Origin: Pyrus communis
Taxonomy: Eukaryota > Streptophyta > Magnoliopsida > Rosales > Rosaceae
Reading direction: 5' to 3'
Length of the DNA: 64,000 nt
Assembly (NCBI RefSeq): GCF_963583255.1
Contig: NC_084807.1
Location: forward strand, 21,539,572-21,603,571
The notes below the pieces were generated by a model. It was not told the DNA's origin. It saw nothing but the letters and a program-made list of their open reading frames with translations, and ran no database searches. The position numbers and the translations under genes were made by a program. Shown one piece after another: positions 1-11,225 of the stretch; the first letter of the stretch is position 1; each line of letters begins with the position of its first letter.

Positions 1-99
1 GCTGTTCGCGTGTAGGAATCCCAGTATGCCTCAAGGGTATTTTTGTCCTCTTCTATCCAAAAATTCACGTGTCACCTTGTGATTATTTTTGGCTCCACA
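1..99 (-). repeat. 3' LTR, partial copy at window edge
   Basis: This is the terminal segment of the same LTR as 3558-3656, ending ...GGCTCCACA at 99. The rest lies left of the window. Confidence 0.7.
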
Positions 100-837
100 A
101 ATGCCACCACACCTGTTGGGCTGCTCGCAGAAAAGGGCAACAAGTGTAGAGATTTTCTTGCTTCAAAAAACTTTGGACTGCTTCCTATTTTGATGTAGAT
201 TCCCTCTTTAATAGGAAATTAGATCCTTCTAGGAAAGGGAAATAAATTTCTCTCGAAGCCTATTTAAGTCCACCTTAAGTGGGTTATTAAATCAACTTTG
301 AAGAGCGATTTATTCTACCCTACAAAAGAGAGAGAGAGAGAGCTTAGAGAATATTGTTCCCCTTCTCTAGCAATCTTATACATCTTGCCCGTGCAAAGGA
401 CCGTCTTTCGTTGCTTTCTTCATTTTCTTCGTGCCGCACTAATGTAAGAAAATTTCCATTTTTCTTGTCTTCTTCATGGATAGTGTTGTCGTGGGGCAAC
501 CGTCAAGGTGGTGCGACACGTCGGCTGGCAGGGGCCTGAAGTTGGCTTGGCATGGGACAAGGAGGTGGTTTAGCAGGGGTCATTGCTTGTGCTGCTCAGC
601 TTGATTGAAGCCAAGGATTGGCTCGGCATGGGCCTAGGAAATGGCGTGGCATAGGCAATGGTTTGGGCTGCCAAGATTGGAGTTACTAAAGATGAAGTGT
701 TAGATGAGCAAACTGTTAAGTGTAAAAGTGGTTGTTGACCCCTAACCATTTGGTACCTAGTTGATCTTCAAGCATTCGATCTTTTGAGCTATATGGCCTC
801 ACTGGAGAGCTTACCCAGATGTGTGTCGGGGATCTAG

Positions 838-1286
838 TTTACCATCTCGCACTGGAGAGCAATTAGTTTACCCTCTCGCACTAGAGAGCAATTAGTTTAT
901 CCTCTCACACTAGAGAGCAAACCATATGGGTGATGGGGAGTTGGTTTACCCTCTCACAATGAAGAGCAATAGTTTATCCTCTCGCACTAGAGAGCAAACC
1001 CTTTTGGGTGTCGGGGAATTGGTTTACCCTCTTGCACTGGAGAGCAATTAGTTTATCCTTTCATGCTGGAGAGCATACCTTTTTGGATGTCAGAGAATTG
1101 ATTTACCCTTTCGCATTGGAGAGCAATTAGTTTATCCTCACGCGCTGGAAAGCAGACCCTTTTGGGTGTCGGGGAATTGGTTTACCCTCTCGCACTGGAG
1201 AGCAATTAGTTTATCATCTCATGCTGGAGAGCAAACCTATATGGGTGTCGGGGAATTGGTTTACCCTTTTGCACTGGAGAGCATGG
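838..1286. repeat. Minisatellite inside the LTR element (CTCTCGCACTGGAGAGCA type)
   Basis: About fifteen imperfect copies of a roughly 29-30 bp unit built around TTTACCCTCTCGCACTGGAG. Each core has CTCTC...GAGAG inverted arms. Every second or third unit carries an insert reading TTTTGGGTGTCGGGGAATTGG, which gives a higher-order period of about 80 bp. Short frames crossing this array are by-products of the repeat. Confidence 0.85.
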
Positions 1287-2391
1287 AAATCATTGTCATG
1301 AATGCAGCTGAGGAAAGCTGGACTGCCGGGACAATCGAAATAATCCTTAGCATGTCCCCAGTTCTTGGTAGTTGGGTTGGTGTGTCCTTTTGGTACTCGT
1401 CTGCCCCCGGCGTGCCATTAGGCTGAGTTGCTACATTTGTCAGAATAGAAGTAGTCTTTATATCCAACAATCTATATGGGTAGTCTCGTTCGTTCAATCT
1501 TGTCATTGAAATATGACTCGCTTATGTTGGTCATGTCTCATCGAAACGCCTTGTCAGTAGCTTCATTGCGCGGGAAAATGCACAATCGCTCGGTCATAAG
1601 CCTTTCTACTTCTTCTTGAATTTGCCTTTGTTGGGGTGGCAGAGCTTTCGGCTGCCCCCGGTTGTGACTTGTTGGTCTAGGCTACTCATTCATGTGTTTG
1701 GCTCGTCTATACCACGGTTATGGTGGGTGTGGTATGTTCCTAGCAAGCGATCGGGTAACTCACAGGCTGCTGGTTGAACTTGAACCGGATTGAGTGACTG
1801 TTTCTCTTCGTCTGTTGTGCTGCCTACTCCAATGTGAGGTGGATGATGCTTCTTGCGGGCCTTGTCGCGAATGAACACTTTGCCTCGAAAGTTGCTCATC
1901 TTGATTATCGGAGTGTGGCCCCAACAGTGAGTGTATGTTTATCCGTGGGCCTAACTGAAAGTGCACGCTCCTCCACGTGCTAAGATGGGAATATACGCTA
2001 TCTTGGGGGTCCAGTCAGAAGCATACTCCTTTAAAACACTCGGTTCGTGACTAGTCAAGTAGCTGCTTGCCAGGACGTTGGTGGAGAGGTTCATCTGCCC
2101 TTGTCCTTTTTCGGCACACCTCGTCCAGGGCACGTTGGATCTCATTGCATTGCAAAAGTTGATTCACCAAGGTTGTCTGTTGTGCAAGGGCGTTCGTCAA
2201 CTCTATAACTTGTCGAGACAAGTGTTGTTCGTCATTTGGATTGGAAGAGCTTAGAAGAAATATGCCTCATTGAGCAGTGGAAGTGTGGTAGGCTCCAGGC
2301 ACAAGATTTGAATTGGGAAATGTCAAATCTGCGGAGAAACATGGTGAAAATGCCCCGGGCTCGATGGTTAGTCCAGATGGTTGAGATACTT

Positions 2392-2928
2392 TTAGGCCAA
2401 TTTGGGCTGCTTAGAATGCCGTTGGAGCAGGCTGGGCCACGGAAGCAAGCTGGGTACCAAGAGTAGGTTGCTCGGCGGGAGCAAGCTAGGCAATAGGAGC
2501 AGGTGGGGCCACGGGAAGCAGGTTGGGCCACAAGAGTGGGCTGTTCGGTGGGAGTAGGCTGGGCCACGAGAGTGGACTGCTTGGCAGGTGCAGGCTAGGC
2601 CACGAGAGTGGGCTGCTCGGCGTATGATGCACACGGGTGTTAGGCTTGGGCTCGGCTTAGCAACGCGTTGGGCGTGGAGTGACATGGCTTGGGTCGTGGC
2701 CTTAGTGTCGTAAGCCGTCTTGGATGGCACGGCTCGAGCCGTGGTGGTGACATTATGGACCTTGCCGCGGGTGGCTACCATGGTAGCCACCGCGGTGGTT
2801 CCCGTGGTGGAAACTTGTGGTGGTGGTGCCGCTTCACCTATTGTCACATTTAGCCTCGTGGATCGCCGTGGTCCCAGCTCTTGAGTGTTGAAATTTTCAT
2901 TTGTTGAATTTTCTAAATTTCTAATCAT
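2392..2928 (-). pseudogene. Degenerate leader/gag-position frame of the LTR element
   Basis: A 178-residue frame starts about 160 bp inside the 5' LTR, where gag begins in plant LTR elements. The first 40 residues look protein-like (RRSTRLN, charged and polar). The rest becomes Thr/Ala-rich, then a repeat of the type AHSRGPAYSHRTAHS and a Leu/Pro run, matching a DNA minisatellite at about 2440-2640 (GGGCTGCTCGG / GGGCCACGAGAG units). No CCHC zinc knuckle or other gag motif is visible. It could be a remnant or a chance frame; no function is claimed. Confidence 0.35.
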
Positions 2929-3088
2929 TTTACTTCTCTTTTATGTTTTATCAAAGAATTTTTGCAAATAAAAAATTCTAATAATAAGAACATACAAGAA
3001 ATCTACAAATGGACAAGAAAAATAGAAAACCTTGGATGCGAGAGTCTTCTACGAGTGTGGGACTCAACTCTCAATGAAAGCACCAATT

Positions 3089-3656
3089 TGTGGATGCAAA
3101 TTTCCGCCTTCTCCTTCTTGGACAAAATTGCACCTACAAAACAAATCACATCTTTGGTGTGGGGGGGGCAGGGGGGCACTTTGGCCGAAAAACCTCCGAT
3201 GCCAAAGTTAGAATTTTGAGGGAAAAGTGTTTGGAGAATTTTGTAGAGTTTTTGCAAGAGACTTGGAAGTAGTTTTTTGAGAGAATGGAGAGCTATTTAT
3301 AGGGATATGGCTGACCCTATTAGGAGAATAGGGACCTGCCATTTGTGGTATTTTTTGGGTGTAATTTGTTGTTAATTAGCCATTAATAGATTAATTAGGT
3401 AATAAATCCATTAATTGACTAATTAACAAAATTTAAAAGAAATGTTTTGGGGGTTATGGAATAATTACTTTGTGGAGAATATAGGATGAGGGTGGATGAA
3501 ATAGTTTTGAATTTGTTACCTATTTTGGGCACTTTTGACTTGGTTGTGGGATGATTGCCTGCTCGCGCGTAGGAATCCCGGTATACCTCAAGGGTATTTT
3601 TATCCTCTTCTATTCAAAAATCCACATGTCGTCTTGTGATTATTTTTGACTTCATA
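3089..3656 (-). repeat. 5' LTR of the minus-strand retroelement (complete, about 568 bp)
   Basis: On the plus strand it begins TGTGGATGC at 3089 and ends near ...GACTTCATA at 3656. The outer 99 bp are repeated at 1-99 with scattered substitutions, so the two LTRs have diverged and the insertion is not recent. The inner edge abuts the putative primer-binding leader. Confidence 0.7.
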
Positions 3657-3786
3657 GATATGCTCTCCTTTAGAAAAAGAAAGAACAAAGATAAAACCCT
3701 TATTATTTCTCACTAAGTAGAACGTTCACTGGGATTTGTCGGCTTGAAAATCATGAGAAACCCATTAGGCTGTAGATAAAATGCGC

Positions 3787-4003
3787 GAATTAGGGCATTC
3801 ACATACAAAAGCATATGTACATGCACCTTCAAGGCATAATTTCAAAACTAAGAACACGTATAAGAGACGGGTCTTGCGAAACGTACGTGTTCAAACGAGA
3901 GGACAAAAGAATTAGGGCATTCACATACTAAGGCATAATTTCAAAAGTAAGAACACATATAAGAGATAGGTCTTGCAAAACGTACGTGTTCAATCGAGAG
4001 GAT
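3787..4003. repeat. Two-copy tandem repeat (about 120 and 95 bp units)
   Basis: The block starting GAATTAGGGCATTCACATAC at 3787 recurs at 3909. Both copies run through AAGGCATAATTTCAAAA, AAGAACACrTATAAGAGA and AAACGTACGTGTTCAA. The first copy carries about 25 extra bases (AAAGCATATGTACATGCACC). No coding content. Confidence 0.75.
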
Positions 4004-4289
4004 GATTGATCATATACATGCTACTGAAAATATGACTTTAGCCTTTGAAATTTATTTTTTTTCACATAAAATCTGACATAAGTTTTTTACTCAAATAAAA
4101 TCTATTGACTAGATTCCACATCAGCAAATTCATTAATTATATTTGACTTTACACGTTTAAAAAAAAATTGATGCCCAAAACACCCCTATTATAATGTTTG
4201 ATTTGCACAATTAATTCCATACAAATTGTAAGGGAGAATTAATGATTTCACAAAAATTAAAAAATAATAAATCATTGCCTAATATATAA

Positions 4290-4830
4290 TAACAATAAAA
4301 CATGCCTAATGAATGTAGTAATACATGCTTAGTTAAGTCAATAAAATTATATTTTACATATAAGTGTAGGTAAATTATTTCACACGCACATATATATAAC
4401 AAAAAAATTGCCTGATATACAAAAAAATTCTTGCAAAATAATGTACCTACATAATAAAGCAAACCCAATGTATGCAAAGTACATGCAAAAAAATATAACT
4501 ACATAAAAAATGTTATTATTTTATTCAATACTAGTTTACCTATTATTTGTACATATAATAATAAAATGTGCCCAACATATATGATGATACATGCAAAATA
4601 AAATACCTACATAATGAAAAAATGTTATTTGATTCAAAATTAATTTACTTACAAAATAAAGCAAATGTATTTTATTAAAGATTAATTTACCTATTATTTA
4701 TACATATATCTTATAATAATAAAATGTGCCAAATATATGTAATAATACATGGAAAATAAATTACCTACAAAATAAAAGAATGTTATTTGATTCAATATTA
4801 ATTTACCTACAAAATATATGTTATTTGCTC
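4290..4830. repeat. Diverged AT-rich tandem repeat, period about 140-150 bp
   Basis: The string TTTACCTATTATTTrTACATAT - AATAATAAAATGTGCC - ATATATG - AATACATG - AAAATAAAnTACCTAC - AATGTTATTTGATTCAA occurs near 4535 and again near 4685, with partial copies around 4290-4450 and after 4797. No gene is visible between the LTR element and 5576. Confidence 0.6.
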
Positions 4831-4891
4831 ACCATAAATTTAAATATAGGTAGATTAATTAGTTTAATATGTTTGATCATATATGTAGTAC

Positions 4892-4926
<35 letters not shown>
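4892..4926. repeat. (GT)n microsatellite with adjoining TA-rich palindrome
   Basis: About 17 GT units with one C interruption. Directly after it, 4927-4971 forms an imperfect palindrome (GAACGTATAGTAGTATACT against AGTACTACCATACGTTC on the other arm), followed by more TATATGTGTG tracts to about 5080. Confidence 0.9.
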
Positions 4927-4927
<1 letters not shown>

Positions 4928-5576
4928 AACGTATAGTAGTATACTATATATATAGTACTACCATACGTTCATATAGGTAAACTCTATATATGTGTGTGTG
5001 TATATATCTATACACATATATATTGAGCTTATGGTAGTAATATATACATTTGAACGTATATATGTGTGTGTTAGGGGTAATAATATGTGAGTAATGACAT
5101 TTATTGATCTTATTTTGAATATTGTGGTACAAATTGTAAATATTTTGTAATAATAGGTCAATTACTTTTGTACTTGGCAGTCATTTTTAAATTTGTGTTT
5201 TATTTGGATGTTTATAACTAGGTGGATTTTTGTCTAGAAAATATGAGTTGTAAGGGTTTATATCTAAAGAACCCTATATTCTACTATGGTGATTCTGTTG
5301 TGCAAAAGCAAGTGACAAGAGGAGTAATTTCATTTCTTATACTACTGTTCCATCTATCTTGTTTGCCTTCGTGCTTCTAATAATTAAGGTCTTGTATGGA
5401 CGTTTTTCAAGTTAAAAATCCTTTGAAATGAACGTGACCGAGCTGGAACAAGATTTTCAATTGGTTATGGATATATAGGTTTCTTGTTTAATAAGGATGA
5501 TAATTGAATATTACGCTAAATAAATACATAATAATTCATTGTCATTCTGCGTAGTACTTCATATTTATGCATGTTA

Positions 5577-6893
5577 GAGCAATTTCAGCGTTGCAATGGC
5601 CCCCCTAAGGCAATTCACTATTTAATAGCCTCCAGTGAACAGTAAATGCCTTTAATGAACAGTAATTGTTTTTTGCATCTCCACCCCTAACTGAATAGCC
5701 ATGGCAATAGGCAATAAAATATTAGTATTTTTTATTTTATAAAATAATAAAATATTATTTTATTTGTAATTTCGGATAGGATTTTTAATCGGTCTCGTTG
5801 TACCACGTATCATTAAATAAGAAATTACAACCCAAAGTATTTGAGAAAATATAAAATTGTGGTGTAAGTTGGAAGATAATGATAACATATTTATAGAAAA
5901 ATTAAATCAATTTTTTTAATTTTTAATTTAATAATTGAAATTAATTTAAAAAATCTCTCTCTCCCCAGAACCTCATCTTCCTTCTCCTTGCCGAGAACCT
6001 CCACACCCCTTGCAATTGCCCGATACCCTCCCTAACCTCAAATACATTGATCTTTTCAATTCCTTTTCACTTATTCTCAAATCTCAGGCCTCCTTTCAAT
6101 TGCTCTCAAACCTAGAAAATCATGCTATCCCAAACCAAACCCAAAAAATGTATTTCCAGACCCTAAAAATCACCCCATCTCATCCCAAACCCAAACCTAT
6201 AAATCTATTTCCAAGTTCAAACCAAATAATTCCATTAAAAAAAATAAAAAAAATCAAATCAGCTCACATCCCACCTTCCCCATCTCCTCCACCTATTCCC
6301 TCCATCACCAGAACTCGGACTTTCCGAAGCACTATCCAAAGAAAGAGAAGAAGTCATTTCCAGTGCCCATTGTAGAGCTAAGGCGGCGGCGTGTGGGTGT
6401 TCCCCTGCGTGTGGGTTTTTCAATGACAGAGGAGTTGGAGAGAAAGAAGAAGGCGCACTGGAGGTGGAGTGGTCGAAGGTCGGGGATCGAGTGTGGCGGG
6501 GTGGCAGTGGAGACGAAGCTGGGGAATGAAAGGCTCGAATTGATTTTTTTTTTTTTTTTTTTTTTAATTTTTTAATTTTTTATTAGTTTTTTTTTTAATT
6601 TTTTTTTCGGATTTTTTTATTAATTTTTTACATTTTTTTTAAAATTTTTTACTTTTTTTTTAAATTTTTTACATTTTTTTATTAATCTTTTTTATTTTTT
6701 ATTAATTTTATAATGTGGTTGACGTCAATCTTGCATTAGCTCGCCTCAGGCTCTCGGGCTATGGATCCCGCCTCCCCTCTCACTCGAGCCTCCCCAAAGC
6801 CCAATTGCCCGCATGGGCTGGAGCAAGGGAGGGAGGCTATTGGGTGTTTTGGGTCGCCTGTCCATCGGGCTAAAGCCTCTGGTGGAGTTGCTC
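5577..6893. mobile_element. PIF/Harbinger-like non-autonomous DNA element, copy 1 (1.3 kb)
   Basis: The ends are GAGCAATTTCAGCG at 5577 and its imperfect reverse complement CTGGTGGAGTTGCTC ending at 6893, flanked by TTA at 5574-5576 and TTA at 6894-6896. The same TIR with TWA flanks recurs at 45441 and 52064. Subterminal sequence near 5763-5822 matches copy 3 at about 52231-52290 (GATTTTTAA-CC/GG-TCTCGT...ACG...GT-TCAT). The interior holds CT-rich and T-rich tracts and short frames with no transposase motif. Superfamily placement rests on the 3-bp TTA/TAA duplication and is inferred. Confidence 0.75.
6542..6715. repeat. T-rich low-complexity tract inside element copy 1
   Basis: Poly(T) runs broken by AATTTTTTA and TTTTTTATTAA motifs. 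This is simple-sequence decay or expansion within the DNA element. Confidence 0.85.
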
Positions 6894-6896
6894 TTA

Positions 6897-7622
6897 TACG
6901 GTACCAACAAATAAACACAAAATTGGCGTGTTTTTTTGTTTGAAATCTGCATTACATAAAAAAGTTGTGCTCATTAACTTAATAATCCTGCAATCTAACC
7001 AATTGTCGCTCTGTCTAAACAATATACTAGAATTCAAAATTAGTAAGCCAGCGTGATACTTGAAATAGGGCACAGAAAGCAGAAGCCCTACTCTTCCTCT
7101 TCTACATATATATGCTTCTTCAGTATACAAGACCATAACAAAAGTTAAACCATATAAGGACAACGGTTAATGCCTAGAACATGTCACTGTGAACATTAAA
7201 CAAAAACATATCAAACATTGCTAAAAACAAGACTAAGATTGTGCAACTATTGTAAAAGGCACAATCAAAACGAATGCTAGCTAGCTAGCTAGGGATGGGA
7301 AAAATTAATATTCAAATGTTGCTAGCTAGTTAGAACTTTGAACTCACCTATTTGCCCTCTTCGAATGCAACAAAAATGCATGTATTATTTAGAGAGATAT
7401 GCTAGTCAAAAAGCAAAAGTGGGTGGGTAGGGGGAGGGGGAGGGGGAGGGTGGGGTGGAGAGATTCTGTGGTTCGGAACCGGACCACATGTTTCCAACAG
7501 CTATAGACTCAAAAACCACCTCATATCTCTCACCCCCAGCTACTGAAGCCCACCGCTATCCCCACCTGGTCTCACCCCCCCACCCACCCACCCCCCCCCA
7601 CCCACCCACCCCCCCCTCCAAC
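6897..7622. other. Gene-free interval with simple repeats
   Basis: No gene-like frame. It holds a GCTAGCTAGCTAGCTAG tract at about 7278-7295, a G-rich (GGGGGA)n tract at about 7428-7455, and a C-rich (CCCACC)n tract at about 7575-7618. The G-rich and C-rich tracts lie 120-190 bp apart and are roughly complementary. Confidence 0.6.
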
Positions 7623-7797
7623 GAGAAATTTTTTCAAGTGACGGGAACACCATGACACGTGGTGTTCCCTCACATATTAGGATTTAGTTTTATTTATTTA
7701 TTGAAATATAAAATTGAAAGATATTCAAGATGTCAAATCCTAATGTGTTAGGGAACACCACGTGTCATGGTGTTCCCGTCATTTGGAAAAATTTCTC
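7623..7797. mobile_element. Hairpin MITE with very long terminal inverted repeats
   Basis: About 60-65 bp at each end are nearly perfect inverted copies: GAGAAATTTTTTCAAGTGAC rightwards and GTCATTTGGAAAAATTTCTC at the far end. Both arms contain GGGAACACCATGACACGTGG or its complement and TAGGATTT. The loop is about 45 bp of AT-rich sequence. I could not define a clean target duplication. The element carries two ACACGTGG/CCACGTGT motifs (G-box-like CACGTG). Confidence 0.8.
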
Positions 7798-8152
7798 CCC
7801 TCTCACAAACACACTACTCTGGCTCCCGCACCGAAGAATCTCTCGACGGGGTTGGGGGTGCGAAAGAAGGAGAGCTAGCGATCTATCTTTCTACGTCTAG
7901 GAAAGGCTGCAAGAACTTTCTTCCTTTTAAGGCTTCACTTTCCTTTTTTGGTAAACTAGGGCTTCACTTTCCTTGTTGGATAAGTTGGTAAATGAAGGAA
8001 AAAAAATAAAAAAAAAAGGGAGAGAAAAACCATACATTAAAAGTGGAAAAAATAATGGAAAAAATAAATAAAACTTTATCGTGTAGAGTGTTGGAAGCAA
8101 CGAGTGTGGGAATCCTATTGTCAGAAATATTGAGCCTTTTGTTTTGTGCAGT

Positions 8153-8334
8153 GATCAGAGGAAAGATTTTTCACTGTGATCATCATATAAAGTGATACAT
8201 CACGTGTCTCTATATAAATGCTGGGATATGTATGTTAAAAGGTTAATACTTTAAATTTTAAATTTTTCATCACTTACATAAAAACACATGATGTATCATT
8301 CGTGTTCCCGTCACAACTAAAAATTTCTCTGATC
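8153..8334. mobile_element. Related MITE with GATCAGAG termini
   Basis: The outer arms read GATCAGAGGAAAGATTTTTC and, inverted, AAATTTCTCTGATC. A subterminal GATACATCACGTGT is mirrored by ACACATGATGTATC. The right arm shares TGTTCCCGTCAC with the 7623-7797 element, suggesting kinship. The interior is AT-rich and non-coding. Confidence 0.65.
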
Positions 8335-9656
8335 AAAGGCCTCAGTCCCTTCCTCCTGTGCTTTATTCTGGTTTAATTTGCTTGCCCCTTCCTGTTTGTA
8401 TGTATCTTTGTGTCTCACTGTTAGATTGATAGATTCTACTCCAACCCTAGTGTTCTTTATACTAATTTACATGGACGGTACTAGTACTTGGTCTCGCTCT
8501 GTACTCTGTTCTATTGCACAAACACAGACATTTGACCATAATAATATTGAGATTCTTCTATAATTTATAGATTTTGTATTGTATCCAAGCATGGTTATAG
8601 CAGTTTGATCGACTGATTAATCATCCTTACTTTGTATTACTTTTGGGTTATACAACTTGTTTTGTACGATTGTAAAGTAGTTAAGTATGATCTCTTGTGT
8701 CGACTTATTAGTTTCCGGATCACACAAGAAGATATTTCTCATAAATTCTCTCAAATAATTGAATTGGAATGAAAGAAATAGGTTTTACAGCAAACCAATT
8801 TATAAACAATATTCAAAAGATATCATTCAACATAAATGGACGTTGTAACGCTTACAAAGGGATCGATGTAACCCTTGTTTAAAGGTTGCACTCTCTTCAT
8901 TCATTATATATGGTTGATATATCGAAATGATGTGGTTCTTCATTGTAGTTCTTTACCATAAAATGATGTTACTTTTTCTTAAGATCAGGTCTTTTAGCGA
9001 ATAGACGTACGTATTTTTCTGAATGAAACTCTATCACATGAATTATTTACTTCTTCCATTAATTATAGCAATTAGATTGCGTGTTTATAATTCCTTATTA
9101 GGATATACGAATCGGTCATAATTTATCATAATACTTTGGCATTATATAATTAATATATCGCACGATCGACCGACCAAACTTACACATTCAAAAAACTAAA
9201 AATAAACTGGAACCTATTAGCTCAAGTAATTAGTGGTGGCATGGAGTTGAGTGGGTGGGATTAATTTGATCATTGATCAGTGCTTCTACACGCCTCGAAC
9301 TACACGCAAACACACTTACACACAATCACATTCACGCACGCAGCGGCAGCTATTGGGGTTGAGACATTCTGCGGTGCCCAAAGTATAAACTGTTAGATGT
9401 TTATTTAAAAACGAAAAAATTAACATATAACGTTTAAAATCCGTAGAATATTTGACACTTCGGAGCCCAGCACCGTAGGGTTTCTACTTGGGTTTTTAGT
9501 GTACATTGAGGGATCACCATCCTCCATCATGAGCCTGCTGCTTCCTCCTGCGCTACAGCTGCTGCTGCTGCTACACAATGTCATGTGCTTCTTTCTCTTT
9601 CTCCTTCTCTTCATTTTTTAACTATATGTATATATGAATATAACAATAAACAGGTT
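8335..9656. other. Gene-free interval
   Basis: I see no exon-like frame, RNA gene or clear element here. The sequence is AT-rich, with a few short chance frames and a CTG/CAG-rich patch near 9530-9575. Confidence 0.5.
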
Positions 9657-9659
9657 AGA

Positions 9660-10255
9660 CCTACTTCAACTCTTCGAGTAAAACTCAAATTTTAGGTTTT
9701 AAACTTAAACCAACTTACTCCAACCCTTGGGATAAATATGAGTTAAAACTCAAAATTCATTTATGAGCCAAATTTAGCTCATGATTCCCCTGGGTTAATG
9801 GGGTTGGTCCACCATATACGTATATTTTTTTTAGTTTTACATTTACAAATTCATTGAATCCAATGGTTAAGATCTAATTTGATGAAATCCAACGGTAAAA
9901 AAAATATCTAACAGTCCAAATTTAAATCCAACGGTTAAAGTATTTAGAAAAAAATCTTTTATCTGTTTTATATTCTTTCATAATGTTTCATGAGTTTCAT
10001 GGTGTCAGTTAGTGATTTTTCAATATTTGTTGGAATCTAAATATTTTTAAATTAAAATGTTCATAAAATTAAATTAGGATACATAATTTTTTTTTCTTTT
10101 AAAAAAGTTACTTTAAGAAGAAAAAAATTAGCCTAAATTCATTCTTTAATGATATAGGGTTAAAATTGAAGCAAAAAAATTGTTTCTGAATTAAAACTTA
10201 AAAAAATTTAGGCTAAAAATTTTAAGTTTTAGTCCAAAGATTAGAAATGATTTTA
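9660..10255. mobile_element. Probable DNA element with about 40-bp imperfect terminal inverted repeats
   Basis: Near 9661 the plus strand reads TTCAACTCTTCGAGTAAAAC then TCAAATTTTAGG. Reading the minus strand from about 10254 gives ATTTCTAATCTTTGGACTAA then AACTTAAAATTTTTAG, an imperfect inverted copy. Internal sequence repeats 'AATCCAACGGTTAA' motifs typical of plant MITE interiors. The exact ends and target duplication are unclear. Confidence 0.45.
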
Positions 10256-10920
10256 AGAAAATATTATATATTTTTTGTTCTCGAATTGAACACACGTAGA
10301 ACAATTACTACTACTACTACGCATGATGTTGTAGTTGTTAACATATTGTTGTTGTTGTACTATATATTCTTCCCGCCGCGCCTCCTCTTAATCAGCACGC
10401 CTTGTGTTTGTCCGCCTATCTCTCTCTCTCTCTCTCTCTGCATGTCTCAAAACCCTAGCTAATTTTCCCTCTCATTATATAAATATATATTTATTCAATT
10501 AATATTAAAACTTTAATACTATCATCATGCACTTCAAATTTATAAAACACAAGAAAAAGTGTGTATAAGATATACATATGACATTTTCCAAGGAAATGCG
10601 CATATATATCTTACCCCATACTAGTAATGTATTTCATCGTATAAATTTCATGAATCAAAACCCTCAATTTATAAATTTTCATTTGGAGATCATTGCTACT
10701 AAAGATCATTCGTATTTATTACATATATGGAACAAATCGATGATATAATTCATTTATTTGATATGTTTAGATGACTAAACGATCCCCAATTTGAATGGTG
10801 TTTTGTAAAAATGATCTTCAAGTGAGGATTAAAAAAAATTAAATAGTTTGAGTATGAAATATATATAATAAAAATATGTAATCTGCATATCAATAGTGTT
10901 GTAACTACTATTATTATTTT

Positions 10921-11225
10921 GAGTAAATATCAGTTTACTACCCTCAAGTTTCGTGGTATCCAACATTTGGTACATAGAATTTTTTTGGTCCTAGAGTCAT
11001 ACCTAAAGTATTAATTTTGGGACAGTCTCATACATCCATTAGTCTGACTCTTAAGTCTTCTGTTAATTGATAACGTGGCGCCAAGGTGGACAATGACTGG
11101 GCGCCACATGTCATTAAGGGATCCACATGGAAATTAAAAATTCAAGCTGGCCCCAGTTGGATATTAAAAAATAAAAAAAAATAAAAACTTAAAAATACTT
11201 GAAAGTAGTAAACTGATATTTATCC
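10921..11225. mobile_element. Mutator-like MITE with 9-bp target duplication
   Basis: The termini are GAGTAAATATCAGTTTACTA at 10921 and TAGTAAACTGATATTTATCC ending at 11225, imperfect inverted repeats of about 30 bp (also CCCTCAAGT against ACTTGAAAG). The nine bases before the element (10912-10920, TATTATTTT) are repeated immediately after it (11226-11234). A 9-bp duplication points to a Mutator-type transposase. The interior has no coding potential. Confidence 0.85.

Larger units (their letters stand above)
1..3656 (-). mobile_element. Non-autonomous LTR retrotransposon derivative (left LTR cut by window edge)
   Basis: Bases 1-99 match 3558-3656 closely, up to a shared terminus ending in CA, which marks two copies of one LTR. 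Next to the inner edge of the right copy, at about 3070-3088, the minus strand reads TTGGTGCTTTCATTGAGAG, a leader often seen just after the 5' LTR of plant Gypsy-like elements. The element therefore runs on the minus strand: 5' LTR 3089-3656, internal region 3088-100, 3' LTR from 99 leftwards beyond the window. The internal region is only about 3 kb. It holds one long low-complexity frame and minisatellites, with no protease, reverse transcriptase, RNase H or integrase frame, so a LARD-like non-autonomous element is inferred. The target-site duplication cannot be checked because the left end lies outside the window. Confidence 0.75.

Noticed and set aside
6010..6375. 121-residue plus-strand frame
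   Set aside because: Pro/Ser/Thr-rich low complexity within a transposon interior; no recognised domain or splice partner.
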